This document shows, in pieces, positions 42,407 to 51,593 of a stretch of DNA of 53,185 nucleotides (its first letter is position 1; the number at the start of each line of letters is the position of its first letter). The notes beneath the pieces were generated by a model, which ran no database searches, had not been told where the DNA came from, and saw nothing but the letters and a program-made list of their open reading frames with translations. Source of the DNA: Odoribacter sp. Z80. GTDB lineage: Bacteria > Bacteroidota > Bacteroidia > Bacteroidales > Marinifilaceae. Location: contig NZ_QWEL01000017.1 in the NCBI RefSeq assembly GCF_009935865.1, positions 1 through 53,185 of the forward strand. Direction: 5' to 3'. Made by a program: the position numbers and the translations under genes.

Positions 42407-42444
42407 AATCAGAAGGCGGATAGGAAATTTCCCGCCTTCTGATT
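42407..42444. terminator. Bidirectional terminator between the core operon and B integrase
   Basis: AATCAGAAGGCGG (42407-42419) pairs with CCGCCTTCTGATT (42432-42444), 13 bp with a 12-nt loop. Confidence 0.85.
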
Positions 42445-42459
42445 CTTCATTCTGACACA

Positions 42460-43665
42460 TCATACCGCATTTTCCAGCGCCGTTTCCACCAACTTCATTT
42501 CCTCTTTCACTTTAGAATTCAGGATGCGGGCATAAATCTGCGTCGTGGTAATCTTCGTATGTCCCAGCATTTTACTCACGCTTTCCATACTTACCCCCTT
42601 ACTCAACGTGATAGTCGTCGCAAACGTATGGCGGGCAAGGTGATAGCTTAGATTCTTCTGAATCCCGCACAAATCTGCAATCTCCTTGAGATACGCATTA
42701 ACCTTTTGATTGGTGGAAATGGGGATAAGGGAATCCCCGGGAACACGCCCCTTGTATTTCTCAATGATAACTTCCGGAATTTTCAACAAAGGCACTTCCA
42801 CCAGCGTATCGGTTTTCTGCCGTCGTGTCTGTATCCATTTTTCCCCGTTGATGGTGACGATATTATGCTGCTTCAGATTGCAGACATCAATATAGGCCAA
42901 CCCAGTATAACAGGCAAAAATGAAAGCATCCCTTACTTTCTCCAGTCTAGCAACATTTAATTCCTTGTTCCAGATAGCATCCACTTCCGCTTGCGTCAAA
43001 TATCCCCTGTCTACCTTCTGGCTTCCGATGACGAAATTATCAAAAGGGTCTGTTTTTATCCAGTTATTTCTCTTGGCAATCAGAATGACCGAATGAAACC
43101 GCTGTAAAAACTTCGCCCTTGTATTCTTTCCGTAATCATACTTTTGAATAAGGAAGTTTTCAAAATCCACGACAAATATATTCTTGATATCCCGGAGGGG
43201 GATATCAAGAATATTGTACCTGCTTTTCATAAACTCCTTCACTCTGCGAAAAGTAATCTCATACTTATCATAGGTAGCTTTTGCCATGCCCTTACCGACA
43301 ATATTTTTCAGATTGTCCAAATGTCTCTGGAAAAGTACCATTAAAGTCGTTTGTTTATCGGTAACGCCTAAAAACGAATCGCGTACTTTCTCTGGGGTCG
43401 GTGTTTCTTCGAGAGCGATTTCATGAAAATGGTTTTGAATAGAATACTTGATATTAGCTAACAGCGTGTTGAACTTTCTTGTCTGATTCCCGTTTCCGGT
43501 AGCTTCCTGCTTCTTTGAATTCCACAGTTCCGGCTCAATATCCAGTTTGGAATTGAACTGCACCATCTTTCCGTTGATAGTCACCCGAATCATGATGGGG
43601 GCTTTTTTCTCCTTGTTCAGATAATTCTTTCTGATGTAGAAAAGCGTTTTAAAAGTACTGCTCAT
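42460..43665 (-). CDS. Tyrosine recombinase/integrase (element B)
   Basis: 401 aa with a Bacteroidetes arm-binding N-terminus (FKTLFYIRKNYLNKEKKAPIMIRV), a SAM-like domain, and a catalytic domain with TGLAYIDV, HLARHT, LGHTKI and the Tyr nucleophile in TTQIYARI. It is about half identical to the A integrase. It faces the intact tRNA-Asp and presumably recombines 43952-43973 with the junction att at 28819. Confidence 0.93.
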   Translation of the reverse strand: MSSTFKTLFYIRKNYLNKEKKAPIMIRVTINGKMVQFNSKLDIEPELWNSKKQEATGNGNQTRKFNTLLANIKYSIQNHFHEIALEETPTPEKVRDSFLGVTDKQTTLMVLFQRHLDNLKNIVGKGMAKATYDKYEITFRRVKEFMKSRYNILDIPLRDIKNIFVVDFENFLIQKYDYGKNTRAKFLQRFHSVILIAKRNNWIKTDPFDNFVIGSQKVDRGYLTQAEVDAIWNKELNVARLEKVRDAFIFACYTGLAYIDVCNLKQHNIVTINGEKWIQTRRQKTDTLVEVPLLKIPEVIIEKYKGRVPGDSLIPISTNQKVNAYLKEIADLCGIQKNLSYHLARHTFATTITLSKGVSMESVSKMLGHTKITTTQIYARILNSKVKEEMKLVETALENAV

Positions 43666-43808
43666 AATTTTTTCATTTAAACTCCTTTGATAAACGAGGG
43701 GACAAAGGAAGGATTAACGACTAAAATCAGGGCAGACATTTGAGAGACAAGAAGTATAAAATCAGATGTTTAACTCAAAAATCGTTACAATTTTTCTCAC
43801 TCCTTTTT

Positions 43809-43826
43809 CTGTAACGAATTTGTAAC
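43809..43826. repeat. Right arm-type site of element B
   Basis: CTGTAACGAATTTGTAAC, paired with an inverse GTTACAATTT about 25 nt upstream (43785-43794). It matches the left-end copy at 28895-28912. Confidence 0.65.
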
Positions 43827-43882
43827 TGCACTTTGTCTTTTCGGGGCATTTTTGTGACTTCCGTAGTTTTCTGAAGGGCAAT

Positions 43883-43918
43883 AAAAAAGCACGTAATCTG
43901 TTGAATATTACGTGCTTT
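43883..43918 (-). terminator. Terminator downstream of tRNA-Asp
   Basis: AAAGCACGTAAT (43886-43897) pairs with ATTACGTGCTTT (43907-43918) around a 9-nt loop, with a T run on the minus strand. It lies inside element B, between the integrase and att. Confidence 0.8.
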
Positions 43919-43953
43919 GTCCGCTTTTGTCAACCTATTGTCTTGACTCTCAG

Positions 43954-44027
43954 CGGTGCGGACGGGACTCGAACCCGCGACCCCAGGCGTGACAGGCCTG
44001 TATTCTAACCAGCTGAACTACCGCACC
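43954..44027 (-). tRNA. tRNA-Asp (GTC), integration target
   Basis: On the minus strand GGTGCGG pairs with CCGCACC, the anticodon loop CTGTCAC gives GTC, and the T-arm is GGTTCGAGTCC. CCA is not encoded. Its last 20 nt, plus two bases outside it, are the att repeat found at 5089-5110, so the gene is kept whole by the inserted element. Confidence 0.95.
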
Positions 44028-44080
44028 AAAAACTGTTTTAAGAACAGGCGAAATCCATACTCTTTGGTTGATTCCGGATG

Positions 44081-44111
44081 CAAAGGTAGGACTTTATCTT
44101 AAAACACCAAA
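44081..44111 (-). promoter_or_regulatory. Promoter of tRNA-Asp
   Basis: The -7 box TACCTTTG (44088-44081) and -33 box TTTG (44111-44108) are 19 nt apart on the minus strand. The remaining 44112-44733 stretch holds no gene, repeat or structure that I can support. Confidence 0.8.
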
Positions 44112-44733
44112 TATATAAAGCTTATTTTTTTAAATTCTTTGTTTGTTGCATAAATTTTCCTTCTAACCTTCCGGTCTTGCTCTCCAGCCGTGTAAAAATA
44201 AAGATACTGATTCAGCCCCAAGGGCCCCGTTTCGGTTTACCGGTAATAAGTTCCAGAGCCAGGCTAACATGGAATCTCTGATCTCACCCAAAGAGTAAAC
44301 AGAAAACAAAAATATTTATATACATCTTTACACATAACCCATAATTCTTTCTTCCGTTACACAACGTTGAAAGGATATATCAACACAAAGGGAATGAAAC
44401 TGTGCTGACGGACTATGGGAGCGGTGTCCGGAGGATTCTGTTAACTGCTTAGAACGGCTGCCCGAGTTCCTCGAAAGCAGTAAAGGAACGGCTTACAAAG
44501 GCAGTCCAGACAACCGGCACCTCAGTTCAAATACATGAACCGAATAAAAGAATACCAACATGCAGTGGCATGATACATATAATACTATTCTTATTTAACG
44601 CCAGTTATTTATTTATAAAAATAAATAATATTTACATGAATTATGCCTTTTTTATGAGGGAAAAACGTACATTATTCAAAAATCTTCATTAATTTGAAAA
44701 TTATTTTGAAGTATAAACCTTAAATAAATTGCC

Positions 44734-45171
44734 ATGAAAAAGCTCATTACATTTAGTATCTGTCTATTCGCTATTCTCGGATTTGCCAAAGCAGACAATG
44801 ACAAACCGATTTCCTGGAATGAATTACCACAAAAATCCCAGGAATTCATCAAAAAGTATTTCCCCAAAAATGAAGTCTCTTTTGCAAAAATGGAAAATGA
44901 AATATGGGATAAAACATACGAGGTAGTATTTACCAACGGAGAAAAAATTGAATTTAACAACAAAGGAGAGTGGAAAGAAATAGACTGCAAACTTTCCTCC
45001 ATACCGGACGCGTTAATTCCTGCTGCCATAAAAAAACACATAACGGAGCAATTCCCTCAAAATAAAGTTGTAGAAATAGAAAGAGACAGCAAAGGTTATG
45101 AGATTAAACTGGACAATAAGCTGGAATTAAAATACACGCCCACTTTCCAATTGAAAGAAATCGACGATTAA
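44734..45171 (+). CDS. PepSY-like exported protein
   Basis: 145 aa with a signal peptide (MKKLITFSICLFAILGFAKA, cleavage after about residue 20) and two repeats of the PepSY-like beta-lactamase-inhibitor-type fold: LPQKSQEFIKKYFPKNEVSFAKM...YEVVFTNGEKIEFN and IPAAIKKHITEQFP-like...YEIKLDNKLELKY. Such proteins are periplasmic in Bacteroidales. Their function is largely unknown. Single gene with its own terminator. Confidence 0.82.
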   Translation: MKKLITFSICLFAILGFAKADNDKPISWNELPQKSQEFIKKYFPKNEVSFAKMENEIWDKTYEVVFTNGEKIEFNNKGEWKEIDCKLSSIPDALIPAAIKKHITEQFPQNKVVEIERDSKGYEIKLDNKLELKYTPTFQLKEIDD

Positions 45172-45198
45172 TAATCGTCTCCGATATTCTATTATTTT

Positions 45199-45223
45199 CC
45201 CGGAATAATTCCGGGATTTTTTA
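45199..45223 (+). terminator. Terminator of the PepSY-like gene
   Basis: CCCGGAAT/ATTCCGGG with a 1-nt centre is followed by ATTTTTT. Confidence 0.8.
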
Positions 45224-45340
45224 TGTCTTTATTTTATAAACATTTTCAAATCAATTCCGTTTTCTCTCCTAAAACACCTAATCTGAATCAAGAAAATAAA
45301 CTTATTTCACAATTATATAAAAAATCCACATCAAAAAAAT

Positions 45341-46282
45341 ATGGAAGCAACAAAAAATAAAATACATTCGCAACCAGAAACCAGAATGTATATGACAACA
45401 TTCAGCCCTATCACAATACAAGATAAAGACCTAATCACTTCCTATATATACCATTCAGAATCAAAAGATTGTGAACTCTCTTTTGCAAACCTGTGCAGTT
45501 GGCATTTCATGACAGAATCCAGTTTTGCGATTATAAACCACCAATTAGTCATTCGCTTTCTTCATCCTGAAGGGTTTCATGAATACTTCCTGCCCATAGG
45601 TCAGGAAAATCCGCTCCCCGCTATCAAGGAATTAGAAAAACAGGCGGCAGCAGAAAATGCCCCGCTCGTTTTCCGGGGAATCCTTCCCGAGCTAAAGGAT
45701 AAATTGGAAGCTTTTTATCCACATGCATTTGAATATAAGAGTGACCGCAATTATTTTGATTACATTTATAAAAGACAAGACCTGGCCGAACTCAAGGGGA
45801 AAAATTATCAGCCCAAACGTAATCATGTCAATAAATTCAGAAAAGCCTATGAATTTAACTATGTGCCTTTAACTGCTGAATCCGTACCTGAATGTTTACA
45901 ATTCGAAGCGGAATGGTGTATGAAACACGGATATATCGAAAATGAAAATATCCGGAACGAACGGCGTGCACTGACTTTTGCTTTACACCATTTCGAAACC
46001 TTAGGGTTAACCGGAGCTATTATCCGTACAGAAGACAAATTAGCCGCCTTTACTTTTGGAGCTCCTATTTCTCAAGAAACGTTCGGAGTACACTATGAAA
46101 AAGCAGATATTCACATTGACGGTATTTACAGTGCAATCAACCAACTGTTTGCAGCTAACCTGCCAGAACAATATATCTACTTGAATCGTGAAGAGGACCT
46201 GGGAATACCGGGATTAAGACAGGCCAAATTATCATACCATCCTACAATTCTGCTGGAAAAAGCAAGGGCTATAAAAAAGTAA
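45341..46282 (+). CDS. DUF2156 (phosphatidylglycerol lysyltransferase-like) protein
   Basis: The 313-aa protein is made of two GNAT-like halves, with SFANLCSWHF near the N-terminus and YIYKRQDLAELKGKNYQPKRNHVNKF in the middle, the hallmark of soluble DUF2156 proteins related to the MprF C-terminal domain. No membrane helices are present, so an aminoacyl or acyl transfer on small molecules is more likely than lipid lysylation. It is followed 3 nt later by a GNAT gene. The start may be MYMTTF at codon 16. Confidence 0.82.
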   Translation: MEATKNKIHSQPETRMYMTTFSPITIQDKDLITSYIYHSESKDCELSFANLCSWHFMTESSFAIINHQLVIRFLHPEGFHEYFLPIGQENPLPAIKELEKQAAAENAPLVFRGILPELKDKLEAFYPHAFEYKSDRNYFDYIYKRQDLAELKGKNYQPKRNHVNKFRKAYEFNYVPLTAESVPECLQFEAEWCMKHGYIENENIRNERRALTFALHHFETLGLTGAIIRTEDKLAAFTFGAPISQETFGVHYEKADIHIDGIYSAINQLFAANLPEQYIYLNREEDLGIPGLRQAKLSYHPTILLEKARAIKK

Positions 46283-46285
46283 GTT

Positions 46286-47356
46286 ATGGGGAAAAAACAG
46301 CAAATCATGGAATTATGGAAGCAAAATTTTCAAGATCCGGAAGATTTCATCCAATTCTATTTCAAGAAGAAATACAGCAACGAAAATGCTTTGGTATATG
46401 AAGAAAACCACAAGCCTGTCTCTTCCCTCCTCCTGCTACCATACCCTATGTCCTGGCTCAAAACAGTTATCCTTACCTCTTACATCTCAGGAGCATGCAC
46501 CTGTCAGGAGGCCCGCAACCAAGGCTATATGACTCTTTTGCTCAAAGAAGCACTCACCAAGATGAACAAAGCAGGAGTGATTCTCAGCACTCTTATTCCC
46601 GCAGAAGACTGTTTATTTGAATATTACAACAAGTTGGGATATGCCAGCGTCTTTGACTACTCAACCGAAATATATGTGCCTGACAGTATTCCTCACGATT
46701 TTTCTTTTCAAGTCACCAGTCCAACAACTTTTCATCCTGAATTCACTACTGCAACCTATCGTTTTTTCAGCCAAGCGATGGAGCACAGAATTTGTTGTAT
46801 ACAACATTCCTATGAAGATTATATGGCTATTATCGAAGAAGCTTACTTATGCGGAGGACGTTTGCTAACCATTTCCCGAAACCAGGAAATAAAAGGATGG
46901 GCCTTAGCAATCCCCGAAGCAAATCACACCTTCATCAAAGAAATCCTCTGGGAAAACGAATCATGCAAAAAGGCACTGCTGAAACAAGTTTTTAACATAT
47001 GGCCGGACAAACCTATCATTTGTAAACTCCCACCCTACGGTCTCCATCACCACAGTTACGGAATGGCCCGCATTATTAACGCCCAACAAATGCTAAAGCA
47101 AGTTTCCAAACAAAACCCAGGCCTAACCCTTACCATCAAAATAGATGATCCCCAACTTTCATTCAATACAGGAATTTACAAACTCTCCCAAGGAGAATGC
47201 CAAAAGATAAAACCGACTGGTACAACTACAGATGCCGAAACGGATATTCCCACACTAACCCAAGCCCTCCTGGGATACCATCCGGAACAGCTTCCTTTTC
47301 CTCTGAATCATTTAGCTCCTGCCCAACAACCCTATATGAATCTAATGTTAGATTAA
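46286..47356 (+). CDS. GNAT-family acetyltransferase (Eis-like)
   Basis: 356 aa. The N-terminal GNAT domain has the acetyl-CoA-binding stretch ISGACTCQEARNQGYMTLLLKEAL (about 67-92), followed by a second domain of Eis/SCP-like size. It starts 3 nt after the DUF2156 gene, as is common for this pair in Bacteroidales, so the two probably work in one step or pathway. The substrate is unknown. Confidence 0.82.
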   Translation: MGKKQQIMELWKQNFQDPEDFIQFYFKKKYSNENALVYEENHKPVSSLLLLPYPMSWLKTVILTSYISGACTCQEARNQGYMTLLLKEALTKMNKAGVILSTLIPAEDCLFEYYNKLGYASVFDYSTEIYVPDSIPHDFSFQVTSPTTFHPEFTTATYRFFSQAMEHRICCIQHSYEDYMAIIEEAYLCGGRLLTISRNQEIKGWALAIPEANHTFIKEILWENESCKKALLKQVFNIWPDKPIICKLPPYGLHHHSYGMARIINAQQMLKQVSKQNPGLTLTIKIDDPQLSFNTGIYKLSQGECQKIKPTGTTTDAETDIPTLTQALLGYHPEQLPFPLNHLAPAQQPYMNLMLD

Positions 47357-47544
47357 AATCCTTGTTTCCACAAACCTTTTCACAGTACTCCTGCGTATAA
47401 CTTCCCGAACAACAGATTTTACCCAAACCTGCTGCCTTACAACATTAGGCATTAAATTTCCCCTTTTCCTGTTTCAGGAAAAACCGGAAATCCGTTTTCA
47501 GTAAAATCGGTTTACCGGAAATTAACTATAAAACAAAAAATATC

Positions 47545-47805
47545 ATGGAAAAAGAAAGACCTATTCCCCGCATCTATCCGGAGGTATCCATCGGAAACTG
47601 GGTTATCACCCTTATTATACTCGCTATTCCCTTAGTGAATATCATTATGTTATTCGTTTGGGCCTTTAACCGGAACACCAATATCACCAAAGCCAACTGG
47701 GCCAAAGCAACCTTAATCTTACTGGCCGTATGGATTGTTTTAGGGTTGTTGTTCGGTTCACATATTATGCACTGGTTTTACCAGGGCTACCCTATGGGAT
47801 ATTAA
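47545..47805 (+). CDS. Small two-helix membrane protein
   Basis: 86 aa with membrane segments at about 22-44 and 55-74 and a conserved-looking IGNWVITLIILAIPLVNIIML...FNRNTNITKANWAKA pattern. This type of small protein is common in Bacteroidales, with no known function. It stands alone between the GNAT gene and the convergent transporter. Confidence 0.75.
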   Translation: MEKERPIPRIYPEVSIGNWVITLIILAIPLVNIIMLFVWAFNRNTNITKANWAKATLILLAVWIVLGLLFGSHIMHWFYQGYPMGY

Positions 47806-47854
47806 TACTTTCACACTTAAGTCTGTTCCCCTCAAACTACCCCAGGGAACAGGC

Positions 47855-49516
47855 TTATAAAAACAACATAAGCAATAGTTGGGCTATAATCACCCTGACA
47901 AACATACACAAAGGATAAACAGTCGCATAAGAAACAGCAGGATTATCTCCTTCCACTGTTGCATTTACATAATTCAATGCCATCGGATTAGCCATACTTC
48001 CACACAACATGCCTGCCAAGGAACCGAAATCAATTTTCATGGCTTTTAAAGCAAAAATGGCAACTAACATAACAGGTAGAATGGTAATAGCAAATCCTAA
48101 AACAATCCACAACAGACCTTCAGGCCGAAAAACCGTCTCAAAAAAATGTACTCCGGCATCCAATCCGAGACAAGCCAGATAGATAGACAATCCCAACCCT
48201 CTGAGCATCAGGTTTGCACTACGGGTCGTATAAGTAACCATATGGAAACGCGGTCCGAAAGCCCCCATTAAAATTCCCACAACAATAGGTCCGCCAGCCA
48301 AGCCCAACTGTACCGGGAACTCTACTCCGGGAATTGAGAAAGGAATTGCTCCGACTGCAAGCCCCAACACAATACCGATAAAAACCGCAATCAAATTGGG
48401 TTCTTTCAAACTAATCAACCGATTGCCCAAAACCCTCTCTACATTGCTTATGGCTGCAGCTTCCCCCACCACTATTAATTTATCACCCAATTGCAGTATC
48501 AGCTCAGGGGTAGCTAACAGTTGAACTCCAGCCCGGTAAATACGAGTAATATTTATACCATAATTATTCCGTAACCTTAATGTTCCCAATTTTTTTCCAT
48601 TAATTTCCGCACGCGTCACTACAATCTGCTGAGATATCAGCTGGCTATCAATAGCATTCCAATCAATATCTTTTTTGTTCCAATCTACATTCTCCTCTTC
48701 TCCAAAAAGGATTTTCATCGCTTCTTCGTCAGCTTCAGTAGTAATCACCAATAAACGGTCTCCCTGGTGCAAAACAGTATCTGAAGTTGGAATAGTTACT
48801 TTCCCTTCCCTCCACAAACGAGAAATGACAAAAGAATGAGTAGCCAAACGGGCCACTTCTTTAACACTTTTCCCAAAAATACCGGGATTACAAACCTCAA
48901 AACCGGCAATGAAAGTCTGCTTGCTTTTGTCATCTGCAACAATAACTTCTTTTGTCTTCTTAGGAAACATTTTTCTTAAAACAATCACTGCTAAAATAAC
49001 TCCTACAACTCCCAATGGATAAGTAACAGCACACCCTAATGCAGGGTCAGCAGCATCTATATGCATCTGCTTCAATGTCTGCTGGGCAGCCCCCAGAGCA
49101 GGAGTATTGGTAACAGCACCACTTAATATGCCTACCATATCCGGCAAAGATACACCAGTCAGGACATGAAAAACTAAAGTCATAACGGTACCCACCAAGA
49201 TAACTGCCATAGCCAAAAAGTTCAAAGTCATTCCTCCCTTCCGGAAAGATCCAAAAAATCCAGGCCCAACCTGTAACCCCAAGGCATAGACAAACAAAAT
49301 CAAACCAAAACTTTCAGCATAGTTTAACATCTGAGAGTCTATAGAGAAACCCAAATGCCCGGCAGCAATGCCGGCAAAAAAAACAAAAGTCACTCCTAAG
49401 GAAACTCCGCAAACACTAATTTTACCTAATAACAAACCTATTGCTGAAATCAGGGCAATCACAACAACAGCTTGAATAACAGTATGCTCAACCAAAATAC
49501 TATTTAACCATTCCAT
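47855..49516 (-). CDS. AspT/YidE/YbjL-family putative transporter
   Basis: About 553 aa from MEWLNSILVE. An N-terminal block of about five membrane helices is followed by two TrkA_C/RCK_C domains (about 200-285 and 295-370; e.g. GDRLLVITTEADEEAM and GDKLIVVGEAAAI) and a second block of five or six helices. This is the duplicated AspT-YidE-YbjL layout, the relative of aspartate:alanine exchangers. The substrate is not predictable. An upstream ATG (49555) is less likely, because homologues begin at MEWL. Confidence 0.9.
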   Translation of the reverse strand: MEWLNSILVEHTVIQAVVVIALISAIGLLLGKISVCGVSLGVTFVFFAGIAAGHLGFSIDSQMLNYAESFGLILFVYALGLQVGPGFFGSFRKGGMTLNFLAMAVILVGTVMTLVFHVLTGVSLPDMVGILSGAVTNTPALGAAQQTLKQMHIDAADPALGCAVTYPLGVVGVILAVIVLRKMFPKKTKEVIVADDKSKQTFIAGFEVCNPGIFGKSVKEVARLATHSFVISRLWREGKVTIPTSDTVLHQGDRLLVITTEADEEAMKILFGEEENVDWNKKDIDWNAIDSQLISQQIVVTRAEINGKKLGTLRLRNNYGINITRIYRAGVQLLATPELILQLGDKLIVVGEAAAISNVERVLGNRLISLKEPNLIAVFIGIVLGLAVGAIPFSIPGVEFPVQLGLAGGPIVVGILMGAFGPRFHMVTYTTRSANLMLRGLGLSIYLACLGLDAGVHFFETVFRPEGLLWIVLGFAITILPVMLVAIFALKAMKIDFGSLAGMLCGSMANPMALNYVNATVEGDNPAVSYATVYPLCMFVRVIIAQLLLMLFL

Positions 49517-49563
49517 TTCTGAACACTTAATATCCTCTCTTGTTACTTCTTTCAAAAGCCAGG

Positions 49564-49571
49564 CAAAGGTA
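49564..49571 (-). promoter_or_regulatory. -7 box of the AspT/YidE-type gene
   Basis: TACCTTTG on the minus strand, 48 nt before the chosen start. Confidence 0.5.
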
Positions 49572-49704
49572 GTACAAATAAAACTAAAAGATAAGCAAGA
49601 AAGAAGGTAAAATAAGGAGCAAATATAAATTTCTCCGGAAACGTTACCATGTTAAAATTAGTTGTAAAACAAGGAGTTTCACTAATGAAAGCAACTTAAT
49701 ATAT

Positions 49705-49712
49705 TATATTTG
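49705..49712 (+). promoter_or_regulatory. -7 box of the M23 peptidase gene
   Basis: TATATTTG matches TAnnTTTG, 57 nt before the ATG. Confidence 0.5.
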
Positions 49713-49769
49713 CGTAGCAAAAACATTACTATAAATAATGTTGCATATTCATTCACCTAAACAGATTAC

Positions 49770-50531
49770 ATGGGATTTATTCAACGAACACGAACCATCA
49801 TTTGTATAATAGTAGTCATTTTCTGCTCCTGCTCACGCCGCACTACTATCCCTACTCAATTATCCTATACCCCTCCACCTGTTTTTAATCTTCCAGACAG
49901 CCTGCTTTCAGACTTAGAAATTGATTTTGCTTTTTATCAGACCCAGCCGGCAAAATTTTACGAACCCATACTGGAACTCCGGGATTCATTTTCCTCGGTA
50001 GAAAAACACATCGTCGGCCTTTCCCATGAAGAACTATTCGCACGCAGGCAGGAATTGGTACTTGACCTGAAAAATATTCCGGAAGAAGCTTTTGTTTTTC
50101 CCCTTCCCGGAGCCCGTTTATTATCCCCTTTCGGACGCCGCAACGGTCGGATGCATACCGGCATGGATTTAAAAATCAATTGTCAGGACACCGTAGTAGC
50201 TGCTTTTGACGGAGTGGTACGTATGGCAAACTGGAGTCGTGGATACGGTAACGTCATCGTTATCCGTCATTACAACGGTTTAGAAACCGTTTATGCCCAT
50301 AATTCGAAACACCTGGTCCACTCCGGAGACCATATCACAGCCGGCACTCCCATTTGTCTTACCGGAGAAACCGGACGAGCCACCACAGACCATGTACACT
50401 TTGAAATTCGGGTAAACGGTAAACCCATCGACCCTACCCTTTTGATTAATTTTGAGAATCAGTCTCTTCATCGTAAATGTCTGGTTTTCACTCCTGAAGC
50501 TCAAGGGAATATACGGATAGAAATCGTATAA
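49770..50531 (+). CDS. M23-family murein peptidase, secreted or lipoprotein
   Basis: 253 aa. A short signal segment ends in IFCSC, so it may be lipidated. The C-terminal lysostaphin-like domain has the zinc ligands in GRMHTGMDL (His, Asp) and HVHFEIR (His-x-His), plus the preceding GRRNGRMHTG context. All ligands are present, so it is probably an active endopeptidase of the cell envelope. Followed 10 nt later by a VTT/DedA-like gene. Confidence 0.88.
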   Translation: MGFIQRTRTIICIIVVIFCSCSRRTTIPTQLSYTPPPVFNLPDSLLSDLEIDFAFYQTQPAKFYEPILELRDSFSSVEKHIVGLSHEELFARRQELVLDLKNIPEEAFVFPLPGARLLSPFGRRNGRMHTGMDLKINCQDTVVAAFDGVVRMANWSRGYGNVIVIRHYNGLETVYAHNSKHLVHSGDHITAGTPICLTGETGRATTDHVHFEIRVNGKPIDPTLLINFENQSLHRKCLVFTPEAQGNIRIEIV

Positions 50532-50541
50532 TCCCAACGTC

Positions 50542-51006
50542 ATGAATTCATTCATAGAATTAGGGTATTGGGGCTTATTCCTGGGATCTTTTTTAGCATC
50601 AACCCTCATTCCCATGAGTGCAGACGTGCTCTTGATAGGTACACTCGCTTTAGGCGGAAACCCCTGGATCTGTCTGCTTATAGCCACTATGGGCAATTGG
50701 TTAGGAGGACTCACATCCTATTGGCTTGGACGGATTGGAAAATGGGAATGGATAGAACGGTGGCTGAAAGTAAAAGAAGAAAAACTTCTCCAGCAGAAAA
50801 AAAACATAGACCGGTACGGAATATGGCTGGCTTTATTTACCTGGTTACCCATTGCTGGTGACCTATTTGCTATTGCCCTCGGATTTTATAAAGTTAATCC
50901 ATGGCTTTCTGCCATTTATATGCTAATCGGTCGTTTAGGCCGTTTCTTGGTCTGGATTTTTCTATATCTTCACTTTGCAGAACGCTTCTTTCCCCACATA
51001 TCCTGA
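50542..51006 (+). CDS. VTT/DedA-like (YqaA-type) membrane protein 1
   Basis: 154 aa with the reentrant motif FLGSFLASTLIPMSADVLLIG, then GNWLGGLTSYWLGRIGKW, and the IAGDLFAIALGFYK segment typical of the SNARE-associated/VTT family. Related proteins move lipids or support membrane homeostasis. It is in line with the M23 gene and a second copy downstream, probably one operon. Confidence 0.87.
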   Translation: MNSFIELGYWGLFLGSFLASTLIPMSADVLLIGTLALGGNPWICLLIATMGNWLGGLTSYWLGRIGKWEWIERWLKVKEEKLLQQKKNIDRYGIWLALFTWLPIAGDLFAIALGFYKVNPWLSAIYMLIGRLGRFLVWIFLYLHFAERFFPHIS

Positions 51007-51074
51007 AATGTTTTCCGATATTTTCAGAATTTATTTTCAAAACAAACCTTCAGCTTGTTCATTCGTACACCTGT

Positions 51075-51593
51075 ATGAAAGATTATATGATGGATTACGA
51101 TTCAATTTTTATTCTACTCACTCCTCCTAACTGGACAAGCTACGGATATTTAGGCCTATTTGCCGGCTGTTTCTTTTCCGCCCTTTTCATTCCCCTGGGA
51201 GCCGATGTTTTATACGTACTCCTGCTCTCCAAAGGATTTAATCCCTGGACTTGCCTAACCATTGCCTCTATCGCAGGATGGTTGGGTGGATTAGTTATTT
51301 ATGAAATAGGCCATGCCGGCAATACCAACCGAATAAAAAAATTCTTCCACATTAAAGAGGAACAATTAGTAAAACAAAAAAAATGGATTGTAAAATATGG
51401 CAGCTTTCTGGCCTTGTTTGTATGGGTTCCGGTATTGGGTGACATTTCTAACGTTGCCCTTGGATTTTACCACACCAACCGTACCCGTACCTTTATTTAT
51501 ATGTTTATCGGACGTATGTTCCGTTTTCTGTTCTGGACAATTTTGTATCTGATTTATGCCAACCGCCTGATAAAATTTATAGATAAAATCTAA
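51075..51593 (+). CDS. VTT/DedA-like (YqaA-type) membrane protein 2
   Basis: About 172 aa from MKDYMM. The same family and motifs as its neighbour (FAGCFFSALFIPLGADVLYV; LGGLVIYEIGHAG; LGDISNVALGFYH), so a tandem duplication. The longer frame from 50901 runs into the preceding gene and is rejected. Convergent with the MarC-like gene, overlapping it by 4 nt at the stops. Confidence 0.85.
   Translation: MKDYMMDYDSIFILLTPPNWTSYGYLGLFAGCFFSALFIPLGADVLYVLLLSKGFNPWTCLTIASIAGWLGGLVIYEIGHAGNTNRIKKFFHIKEEQLVKQKKWIVKYGSFLALFVWVPVLGDISNVALGFYHTNRTRTFIYMFIGRMFRFLFWTILYLIYANRLIKFIDKI

Noticed and set aside
44112-44733. Possible decayed gene in the GC-richer stretch at about 44400-44530
   Set aside because: No frame gives a recognisable protein, and I found no repeat copy in the window.
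50901-51074. 58-residue N-terminal extension of the second VTT/DedA-like protein
   Set aside because: It overlaps the preceding gene out of frame and is not family-like; ATG at 51075 gives a complete domain.
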